NCBI GenBank assembly: GCA_021795795.1
Contig: JAJYPA010000565.1
Location: 1 to 5,160 of the forward strand
Source of the DNA: Pseudomonadota bacterium
Lineage (GTDB): Bacteria > Pseudomonadota > Gammaproteobacteria > Halothiobacillales > Halothiobacillaceae
DNA: 5,160 nucleotides
Direction: 5' to 3'
Part shown: positions 1 to 5,160 of the stretch, piece by piece
How the letters are laid out: each line of letters starts with the position of its first letter
How positions within the stretch are numbered: position 1 is the stretch's first letter
The notes under the pieces: model-generated
The model's database searches: none
The model's input: the letters and a program-made list of their open reading frames with translations, nothing else
Told to the model about the DNA's origin: nothing
Translations under genes and position numbers: made by a program

Positions 1-1013
1 GTCTGTACCGGCGACCACCAGAATGCGCGGTATTGGTCAGGTATCATCCATGATGGCACATGCAATAGATGCAGGTTGTTTCGCCCTTCTTCCGGGGTTC
101 TCCAAGGCATCCACATGGACACCGGGACGGGTAGGGCAGAGGCAAAGAGACGGCGATACCCATACGGTGTTACCTCCTCGATGCCGTCGGCATAGTACCC
201 GCCTGGAAGCGGCACAGTAGCACCAACGAGCCAGATAGCACCCTTTGGTACGTGTCTCTGCACGAAATCTGCTGATCCGCTCCACCAGGTCAGCAAGGTC
301 TCGGGCAGCAATAGGATCTTGGCTTTTTGTCTCCCGGCAGTGGCTACCCAAGATTGCATGCGCTCAAAATTTGCCAGGATCGACTTGTGGCTTGGGCCGA
401 CGTGTAGGTCTATCCCTCCCCATCCTTGCGGTAACGAAGCGGGTACATAGAGGGCGTTCAGGACCAAGGAAAGAGCCGCGAGTATACCGAGTATGCCCTT
501 GTGGCGAAGCAAGAACGGGGTAGCCAAAACGACTGCCAGGAGTAGGGCCAGGCCTGCCCATGACCAACCAGGAAAGAAAACGCCGGCGGCAGTCAATGGC
601 GACATCCAATCGAAGAATGAGAGCGGCGGCACCAAGGCGTCGAATGCCAGGACCGTTACCGCCTTCCAGGGGCGATCCGCGAATGCCCACCCCGCCGCGA
701 GCAGCGCGCTACTCGCCAGCCAGAGGACGATCCCCTTCCCGGTACTGCCGTAACCAAAAAATACAGCCGACGCCAACGGAATGCCGTGCGATCCTGCCAG
801 ATAGTAGGCGAGAGCTACGCCGTAGCGACGCAATCGCGTCCGTTGCGCCAAAACCAACGGGATCAGAAGCAGCGAGAGCCCCGGCCCTAGCCACTGCCAC
901 GGGGCAGACCAGGCAAGCCCACAGAGAGCGGCGGCACCCGCTGCGAACCATACGCGCCTTGAGGTCCAGGACCAGACCGGCACGGATATGATTTGCAGGG
1001 TGGATTGCCGCAT
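1..1013 (-). CDS. traB: TraB-like conjugal transfer protein (membrane domain plus nitrilase/Lnt-like domain), 3' end outside window
   Basis: The leftward frame stays open from ATG at 1013 to base 1: 337 codons with no stop, so the C-terminus is missing. Residues 1-190 are strongly hydrophobic with several likely membrane spans (about 21-35, 42-56, 94-110, 150-168, 173-190). From about 200 a carbon-nitrogen-hydrolase-like domain begins, with LLLPETLLTWW at 234-244; Glu238 matches the first catalytic residue of nitrilases and of apolipoprotein N-acyltransferase. The segment LPVPVSMW (294-301) sits where Lnt has its Lys-containing loop, and I see no Lys there. This two-part layout fits TraB of Ti-type plasmids, an accessory of conjugal transfer with no settled biochemical role. 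The start is 5 bases after the DUF1496 stop, with only a weak ribosome site, suggesting translational coupling. The alternative is a genuine Lnt paralogue, but the conjugation context favours TraB. Confidence 0.82.
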   Translation of the reverse strand, partial: MRQSTLQIISVPVWSWTSRRVWFAAGAAALCGLAWSAPWQWLGPGLSLLLIPLVLAQRTRLRRYGVALAYYLAGSHGIPLASAVFFGYGSTGKGIVLWLASSALLAAGWAFADRPWKAVTVLAFDALVPPLSFFDWMSPLTAAGVFFPGWSWAGLALLLAVVLATPFLLRHKGILGILAALSLVLNALYVPASLPQGWGGIDLHVGPSHKSILANFERMQSWVATAGRQKAKILLLPETLLTWWSGSADFVQRHVPKGAIWLVGATVPLPGGYYADGIEEVTPYGYRRLFASALPVPVSMWMPWRTPEEGRNNLHLLHVPSWMIPDQYRAFWWSPVQ

Positions 1014-1018
1014 GGCGG

Positions 1019-1339
1019 TTATTGTTTAGAACTTGTCTGTGACTTGACGCTTTCCCAATGCGCCACCTTATCTTTATAACCCATACTACCGAAGGCGCCT
1101 GCCTCACATACCAAAGCGCCACGTTGGACAGTTGCGCCGACGCTATACTCTTTATTTGCATAACAACATTGGGTTCTAGGGCTGTTGTTTGCAAATGGCC
1201 CACAGTTATGTGGGGTGTATTTAGTCGGTAACGGCATCGTCTCTGCGTGTCCGGTTGGGCCACCAGCCGTAGCACAACCGATACCACCAAGAGTAAAAAC
1301 AATGGACAACGTGCTTACTGCAATCGCTTTTTTCAACAT
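1019..1339 (-). CDS. small exported DUF1496-like cysteine-containing protein
   Basis: This is a 106-residue protein starting at ATG 1339, preceded by a strong ribosome site (AAGGAGAGG). An upstream in-frame ATG at 1375 lacks such a site and would spoil the signal peptide. The N-terminus MLKKAIAVSTLSIVFTLGG is a typical Sec signal (Lys-Lys, then a hydrophobic core). Likely signal peptidase I cleavage is after ATA at 23-25. Cys22 in GGIGC is a poor lipobox because position -3 is Gly. The mature part has Cys46, Cys58-Cys59 and Cys78; the pattern CCYANKEYSVGA followed by G-x-L-V-C resembles DUF1496 (E. coli YnjH-type), a family of unknown function. The cysteines suggest disulfides in the periplasm. 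It is immediately followed by traB and probably shares its transcript. Family assignment is from memory of the motif and is moderately sure. Confidence 0.78.
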   Translation of the reverse strand: MLKKAIAVSTLSIVFTLGGIGCATAGGPTGHAETMPLPTKYTPHNCGPFANNSPRTQCCYANKEYSVGATVQRGALVCEAGAFGSMGYKDKVAHWESVKSQTSSKQ

Positions 1340-1380
1340 GAAACCTCTCCTTACGTATGGGCGTTGTGTTCGCAAAATAG

Positions 1381-1405
1381 TTTATAGATTCCCCACAGGG
1401 AAATC
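1381..1405 (-). promoter_or_regulatory. candidate promoter/operator for the DUF1496-traB pair
   Basis: In the roughly 100-bp gap after the PLD-like gene, the minus strand reads GATTTCCCTGTGGGGAATC (1405-1387) directly abutting TATAAA (1386-1381). The first is a 19-bp imperfect dyad, GATT-x-CCC-N3-GGG-x-AATC; the second matches the sigma-70 -10 box at 5 of 6. No good -35 lies 16-19 bp upstream, so the dyad may bind an activator, or a repressor covering the spacer. The start codon at 1339 is about 40 bases downstream. This is inferred from sequence alone. Confidence 0.4.
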
Positions 1406-1440
1406 GTTCTGAAGTGGCGCGCTCTTGTTGCCTCCTGCCA

Positions 1441-2376
1441 TCAAAACCGTGAGAGCCAACCTGTCGCCTTAGCCGCCAGTCCAGACATGCCGCTCCCGGC
1501 CCTCTTCCAGTCCCGGTTGAACTGCGTCTGTAACTTCGCAATGTCCCCGCCATTCAACAGAATGCCCATCTCCCGGTTGTCCTCCAGACTGGTCTGTGTG
1601 AAGTTCTCGGACCCGATGAAAGCCAGCCGACTGCCCACGATCATCTTCGCGTGCATGTAGAGGGGTTTCTTGGGCAGTAGCCGGACTTGGCAACCATGCT
1701 GACGCAGGAAATTCACGTCACGCTGATCTTCACGGTTAATGCTGGCGGGCAGGATTAGCCGCAGGTCTTTCCCCTTCGCCGCGAGCGCATCCAGAATGGG
1801 GCGGTAAGGACCGAGTTCTTCCGATTCCACGTCGATGGTGCCTGGCTGTCCGATGACCTGCAAAAGTTGGCGGGCGCTAGTTCCAGGAGAAAGGACAAGC
1901 ACCTGGTGTGCCCGCGTAGGCACATATTGTTTATTCCATTCTGCATTGAAAACCGCGTTTGCGGCGCGGACCACTTCGGAATTTTGAGTATCTACCAGAT
2001 AATCGCGATCATGACCAAAACCGGCATAGGTGTAGTTCGGGCTACCGATCTCGCATTCATGAAGCGAGCATGTCCATTTACCATGATCGAATCGCCAATG
2101 TGATCCTTGGCTTTCAAAGCGATTGGGCGCGTATTTGACCGCGGCCCCGGTCGCCGCGATGCGCCGAGCTTCGTTCTGAACCTGCCAAGGCTTCATGCCG
2201 TAAGGCTTACCCTCGATCATCACCCGCACATCAACGCCTCGCGCATGAGCTGCTGCCAAAGCGCGCAGGATGGGACCATCATCAACTAGGTAGCCGTTCA
2301 GGTTGACCTGATGACGGGCCGACCGGATTACTTGCAGGACCGGAGCAATCCCGGCACTCGGCTCAATATAGAGCAT
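1441..2376 (-). CDS. phospholipase-D-like (HKD superfamily) protein with altered motifs
   Basis: This 311-residue protein starts at ATG 2376, 2 bases beyond the stop of the aspartic protease gene. The frame stays open further upstream to 2658, but that part only shadows the protease and reads as low-complexity nonsense. Two PLD repeats are visible: H98-G-K100 followed by GSPN (111-114), and H242-A-K244 followed by GSENFTQTSLEDNREMG (255-271). Both keep the His, Lys and G-S-x-N expected at a PLD active site. However, the Asp normally found at HxKxxxxD is Leu105 in the first motif and Ser249 in the second. Family members include nucleases and phospholipid hydrolases; Nuc of pKM101 shows that PLD nucleases occur on conjugative plasmids, but it is smaller and secreted, whereas no signal peptide is seen here. 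Substrate unknown: nucleic acid or lipid. Probably cytoplasmic and translationally coupled to the protease. Confidence 0.9.
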   Translation of the reverse strand: MLYIEPSAGIAPVLQVIRSARHQVNLNGYLVDDGPILRALAAAHARGVDVRVMIEGKPYGMKPWQVQNEARRIAATGAAVKYAPNRFESQGSHWRFDHGKWTCSLHECEIGSPNYTYAGFGHDRDYLVDTQNSEVVRAANAVFNAEWNKQYVPTRAHQVLVLSPGTSARQLLQVIGQPGTIDVESEELGPYRPILDALAAKGKDLRLILPASINREDQRDVNFLRQHGCQVRLLPKKPLYMHAKMIVGSRLAFIGSENFTQTSLEDNREMGILLNGGDIAKLQTQFNRDWKRAGSGMSGLAAKATGWLSRF

Positions 2377-2378
2377 GG

Positions 2379-3176
<798 letters not shown>

Positions 3177-3183
<7 letters not shown>

Positions 3184-3205
3184 AGATAACCCTTAGTACA
3201 ATACT
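3177..3205 (+). promoter_or_regulatory. candidate rightward promoter for the trb-side genes
   Basis: A perfect TTGACA -35 box (3177-3182) is followed after 17 bp by AATACT (3200-3205), a 4-of-6 match to the -10 box. A better -10 sequence, TACAAT (3197-3202), has only a 14-bp spacer. Transcription would start near 3212. Prediction from consensus only. Confidence 0.45.
3189..3198 (+). repeat. direct repeat copy 1, ACCCTTAGTA
   Basis: The same 10 bases recur at 3495-3504. The two copies flank the TrbB N-terminal-like frame on either side. Ten-base repeats are expected several times by chance in 5 kb, so only the placement makes this notable. Confidence 0.4.
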
Positions 3206-3206
3206 A
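3194..3206. promoter_or_regulatory. candidate operator: palindrome TAGTA-CAA-TACTA
   Basis: This inverted repeat has perfect 5-bp arms around a 3-bp centre. It covers the proposed -10 boxes of both the rightward and leftward promoters, so a protein bound here could control both directions together. No binding protein is identified, and the arms are short enough to arise by chance. Confidence 0.35.
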
Positions 3207-3229
3207 GAGCGGTGGATGAAGGAGTGCAA
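3201..3229 (-). promoter_or_regulatory. candidate leftward promoter for the 135-residue gene and following operon
   Basis: On the minus strand TTGCAC (3229-3224) and TAGTAT (3206-3201) are separated by exactly 17 bp. They match consensus at 3 of 6 and 4 of 6, so this is a modest candidate. Transcription would begin near 3194, leaving a very short leader before ATG 3183 that still includes AAGGG. Confidence 0.35.
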
Positions 3230-3235
3230 GCGCTG

Positions 3236-3502
3236 ATGCGTGAGGAGATAAACCACAAGGCCCTGAACAAGCTCTTACGAGAGCTGCGGCCCATTGCGCC
3301 CTTCTTCTGGCTGGATACCATCGACCGGGGCAAGTTCCCGACCGAAGTCACCATGCTCTGCACCATCGTGGCCGAGACACACCCCGTGGTCGAGGGTGAA
3401 CTGCCGCTGGACGGTAATCGCTTTGAAGGGTTAATACCCCATATCGTGCCTAACAACTTGTTTGACATATGCAAAAAGGCTCCCCCTCGTGTTTACCCTT
3501 AG
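3236..3502 (+). CDS. truncated TrbB/VirB11 N-terminal-domain-like protein (probable remnant)
   Basis: This is an 88-residue frame from ATG 3236, with GAAGGAG 11 bases upstream; GTG at 3212 would add 8 residues but has no ribosome site. The start MREEINHKALNKLLREL resembles the first helix of TrbB proteins. The C-terminal half (PVVEGELPLDGNRFEGLIP and the next 20 residues) matches the TrbB stretch just before the ATPase domain. By eye it shares about 15 of 39 positions with the neighbouring intact TrbB (residues 83-121), including P-x-V-E-G, R-F-x-G-x-I-P, F-x-I and a final Tyr. About 30 residues seem to be missing between these parts, and the frame ends where the ATPase domain should begin, so there is no Walker A. 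The low identity argues against a recent duplication; it may be a leftover of a trbB from another lineage, or a free-standing N-terminal domain. It is in the same frame as trbB, 30 bases upstream. Confidence 0.6.
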   Translation: MREEINHKALNKLLRELRPIAPFFWLDTIDRGKFPTEVTMLCTIVAETHPVVEGELPLDGNRFEGLIPHIVPNNLFDICKKAPPRVYP

Positions 3503-3504
3503 TA
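3495..3504 (+). repeat. direct repeat copy 2, ACCCTTAGTA
   Basis: This is the second copy of the 10-bp repeat at 3189-3198. It overlaps the stop of the TrbB-like remnant (TAG at 3500-3502) and the first of the tandem stops. It could mark a recombination junction, or be chance. Confidence 0.4.
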
Positions 3505-3511
3505 ATGATAA
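3500..3511 (+). other. four consecutive in-frame stop codons TAG-TAA-TGA-TAA
   Basis: Directly after the codon for the last Pro of the TrbB-like remnant, the same frame reads TAG, TAA, TGA, TAA. This frame is also that of the downstream trbB, so the stops fully separate the two. Tandem stops normally guard against read-through; four in a row using all three codons is unusual. Confidence 0.85.
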
Positions 3512-3532
3512 CGAACGCAGGAATTGCGCGCC

Positions 3533-4507
3533 ATGACGCCACAAGAAGAAGCACACCTTCGCTTAATAGACCAGATGCGCCGCATTCTCGGTAGCGAGAT
3601 ATGCGCGGTATTCGACGATCCTGCCGCCGTCGAAATCATGTTGAACGATGACGGGCGGGTACTGATCGAGCGGCACGGCAGCGGCATAACAGAACTCACA
3701 CGGATGACGCCGACCAAGGCAATGAACCTATTGGCGCTCATGGCCGACTTCCGAGGCACGACCGTTACCCGGGAGCGTCCGATAGTTGAGGGAGCCATGC
3801 CGGACGAATTTCTCCGGGCGCGATTCGCCGGCGCGATCCCGCCGTTGATGCCGCGCCCAACATTCGCCATTCGCCTGCCGGCACGGAAAATTTACACCTT
3901 AGAGGATTACCTCGCCGACGGCATCCTCAAGCGGGACCAACACGATCTACTGCTATCCGCGATCCAGGACCGGAGAAACATTGTTGTCAGCGGCGGCACG
4001 GGCAGCGGTAAAACCACACTGCTGAACGCCTTTTCTGACGCTATTTCCCGTATGGCAGGCCTCGATCAGCGTATTGTGATCATCGAGGACACCCGCGAGA
4101 TCGTCTGTACCGCGCCGAACGCCGTATCCATGCTGACCGACGAAGATACCAACATCGACATGACCAGGCTGCTGAAACTTTCTTTGCGTTACCGCCCTGA
4201 TCGCATTTTCGTGGGCGAAGTCCGGGACCGCTCGGCCCTCGCACTACTAAAAGCCTGGAACACGGGGCACCCTGGCGGCCTCGCCACTGTCCACGCGAAT
4301 AGTGCAACGCTCGCGCTAGTCAGGCTCGACCAGCTCTGTCAGGAGGCCAACGTCCCGAGTCAGTCGGCGCTCATCCATGAGGCGGTCGATGTAGTGGTGC
4401 AAATCAGTCGCGATCTCAGCGCACCGGCCGGACGCCGGATTACAGAGATTGCCGACCTAAGCAGTCAACCAACGATAGGGAAGGGGGTTTTTAATGTGGT
4501 TCGCTGA
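3533..4507 (+). CDS. trbB: TrbB conjugal transfer ATPase (VirB11/GspE family)
   Basis: This 324-residue protein is of normal length for TrbB, a hexameric cytoplasmic ATPase at the base of the type IV secretion system that powers pilus assembly and substrate transfer. The N-terminal domain spans about 1-120 (IMLNDDGRVLIERHGSG at 35-51; RFAGAIPP at 97-104). The ATPase domain follows: Walker A GGTGSGKT (154-161), Asp box IIEDTREI (183-190), Walker B RIFVGEVRD (224-232) with Glu229, and His box TGHPGGLATVHAN (244-256). All key residues are present, so it should be active. ATG 3533 is chosen because AGGA (3519-3522) lies 10 bases upstream; a TTG at 3524 in the same frame is only 1 base from that site. 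The next gene overlaps its end by 14 bp, indicating one transcription unit. Confidence 0.96.
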   Translation: MTPQEEAHLRLIDQMRRILGSEICAVFDDPAAVEIMLNDDGRVLIERHGSGITELTRMTPTKAMNLLALMADFRGTTVTRERPIVEGAMPDEFLRARFAGAIPPLMPRPTFAIRLPARKIYTLEDYLADGILKRDQHDLLLSAIQDRRNIVVSGGTGSGKTTLLNAFSDAISRMAGLDQRIVIIEDTREIVCTAPNAVSMLTDEDTNIDMTRLLKLSLRYRPDRIFVGEVRDRSALALLKAWNTGHPGGLATVHANSATLALVRLDQLCQEANVPSQSALIHEAVDVVVQISRDLSAPAGRRITEIADLSSQPTIGKGVFNVVR

Positions 4508-4937
4508 TGTCCCATTTTGGCTGGTGTTTCCGAAGCCTGTGCCGCTCCAGGTCGTAATCCCGAAACCGGCACCAAAAATTCCCGAAGCGCTCTGCAAAGT
4601 CATGCAGGTGCCACGGCATGATCAGGGGTCGGAGATTGCAGCGCTGCACCATGTCGCCACAGTCCTGGGATACTCGTTCAGGCATAGCGGGCCAGACTAT
4701 GCGTTATGGGATACCGGCGTAACTTTCGGCGCACCTATCGCTGTCGGCAAATTCTTGAATGAGGTCGGTGATGTGTCATTTCTACCGACACAAATTCAGG
4801 TCAATCTTCCCTCGCGGGAAATCGTGGTAGCGAATCTCAAACCGTTACAGGGACCAATCCCTAAGACGGTTCGCTACGTGGTGGTATCAAGGTCAGCTAG
4901 AGTCTGGACGTTTAAGGATAAAGCCGTCGTAAAATAA
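4494..4937 (+). CDS. hypothetical protein between trbB and the pilin gene; possible DotD/secretin-N0-like fold
   Basis: This 147-residue protein starts at ATG 4494 with AGGGGG (4482-4487) 6 bases upstream, and overlaps trbB by 14 bp. I do not recognise it by sequence. The N-terminal 30 residues are rich in Pro and hydrophobic residues (FWLVFPKPVP, PKPAPKIP) but lack the positive charge of a Sec signal. The middle reads EIAALHHVATVLGYSFRHSG, then VTFGAPIAVGKFLNEVG, then IQVNLPSREIVVANL (about 47-115). This helix-strand-strand-helix-strand order, with a G-Y-x-F-x-x-S-G turn, resembles N0 domains of secretins and DotD-type periplasmic lipoproteins of type IV secretion systems. The missing signal peptide argues against that. 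The tight coupling to trbB says it is made with the transfer machinery. IncP and Ti systems have trbC directly after trbB, so this gene is an addition. Confidence 0.8.
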   Translation: MWFADVPFWLVFPKPVPLQVVIPKPAPKIPEALCKVMQVPRHDQGSEIAALHHVATVLGYSFRHSGPDYALWDTGVTFGAPIAVGKFLNEVGDVSFLPTQIQVNLPSREIVVANLKPLQGPIPKTVRYVVVSRSARVWTFKDKAVVK

Positions 4938-4941
4938 TCGT

Positions 4942-4953
4942 GTTTTGCAAAAC
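4942..4953. repeat. perfect 12-bp palindrome GTTTTGCAAAAC upstream of the pilin gene
   Basis: The sequence equals its own reverse complement and lies just after the stop of the 147-residue gene, 4 bases before the pilin ribosome site (AAGGAG, 4958-4963). It could be a protein-binding site, or a small RNA hairpin with a 4-base loop affecting pilin translation. About one 12-bp palindrome is expected by chance in a window this size. Confidence 0.4.
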
Positions 4954-4969
4954 CCATAAGGAGTCCTCA

Positions 4970-5160
4970 ATGAGTATGAAAGTAATGCAAGCTGCTAGTA
5001 ACCTTCCGGGGCGGGTTCGCTCGTTCCTTCCGATTGTTGTTGATGTAACGATCTTGTCGGCGCTCGGCACCGTTGCGGCCTTGGCGGCTACGGCTGGCGG
5101 ACCATTTAGTCAAATAAGCAATTTCATTAGCGCCAACTTTCTCCCTGCCATCGGTTCTAT
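4970..5160 (+). CDS. trbC: TrbC/VirB2-like pilin precursor, 3' end outside window
   Basis: The frame opens at ATG 4970 after a strong ribosome site (AAGGAG, spacing 6) and runs off the right edge after 63 codons. The first 20 residues carry Lys4, Arg15 and Arg17, followed by a hydrophobic stretch (about 19-42, with LSALGTVAALAATA at 29-42). A likely signal-peptidase cleavage lies near ATA-GG (40-44). Then GGPFSQISNFISANFLPAIG begins, like the start of a mature TrbC/VirB2 pilin, in which a short amphipathic segment precedes two membrane helices. Position after trbB supports the call, as trbC follows trbB in IncP and Ti systems. With only a third to half of the protein visible, another small membrane protein cannot be excluded. 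Confidence 0.62.
   Translation, partial: MSMKVMQAASNLPGRVRSFLPIVVDVTILSALGTVAALAATAGGPFSQISNFISANFLPAIGS

Noticed and set aside
37..690. Two shorter leftward frames (37-351 and 364-690)
   Set aside because: Both are out-of-frame shadows of the traB frame, which stays open across the whole region and carries the PET nitrilase motif.
560..991. Rightward 143-codon Arg/Pro-rich frame
   Set aside because: It is antisense to traB, extremely rich in Arg, Pro and Ala as expected of a shadow in GC-rich DNA, and lacks a domain.
709..1302. Leftward 197-codon frame across the DUF1496 and traB genes
   Set aside because: It is out of frame with both, has no domain pattern, and the two competing frames have signal peptide, membrane and motif support.
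1406..1440. Possible terminator or extra small gene after the PLD-like stop
   Set aside because: A GGAGG-like sequence is present but no start codon follows at useful spacing, and I found no GC-rich hairpin followed by a T run.
3197..3202. TACAAT as the rightward -10 box
   Set aside because: The hexamer is good, but a 14-bp spacer to TTGACA is too short for a normal sigma-70 promoter; AATACT at 17 bp was preferred.
3499..3870. Leftward 123-codon frame opposite the start of trbB
   Set aside because: Antisense shadow of trbB, rich in Ser and Arg, with no motif.

Overview
The window looks like part of a Gram-negative (probably proteobacterial) conjugative plasmid or integrative conjugative element of the IncP/Ti 'Tra-Trb' type. 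The firmest evidence is an intact TrbB/VirB11-family ATPase, followed two genes later by a TrbC/VirB2-like pilin start. On the opposite strand a TraB-like membrane protein with a nitrilase-type domain runs off the left edge. GC content is moderately high and codon use is proteobacterial; I cannot name the host.

The layout is divergent, with its axis at about 3184-3235. To the left, five genes read leftward in series: an unrecognised 135-residue protein (3183-2776), a retropepsin-like (clan AA) aspartic protease (2759-2379), a phospholipase-D-like protein whose start lies 2 bases after the protease stop (2376-1441), a small exported cysteine-rich DUF1496-like protein (1339-1019), and traB (1013 to beyond base 1). 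The traB frame has no stop inside the window, so it is easily missed. The only sizeable gap on this side (1340-1440) holds a -10-like box abutting a 19-bp imperfect dyad, so DUF1496-traB may have its own regulated promoter.

To the right, genes read rightward: a short frame resembling only the N-terminal domain of TrbB (3236-3502), closed by four consecutive in-frame stop codons; the complete trbB (3533-4507); an unrecognised 147-residue protein overlapping trbB by 14 bp (4494-4937), with a weak resemblance to DotD/secretin-N0 domains; and the start of a trbC-like pilin gene (4970 to beyond 5160). TrbB would power pilus assembly or substrate transfer, TrbC would be the pilin, and TraB an inner-membrane accessory of transfer.

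The points most worth a second look are the detached TrbB N-terminal domain with its tandem stops, the shared divergent control region, the coupled protease/PLD pair inside a conjugation locus (the PLD having lost the Asp of both HKD motifs), and the extra gene between trbB and trbC. No RNA genes, CRISPR arrays, insertion sequences or convincing terminators were seen.
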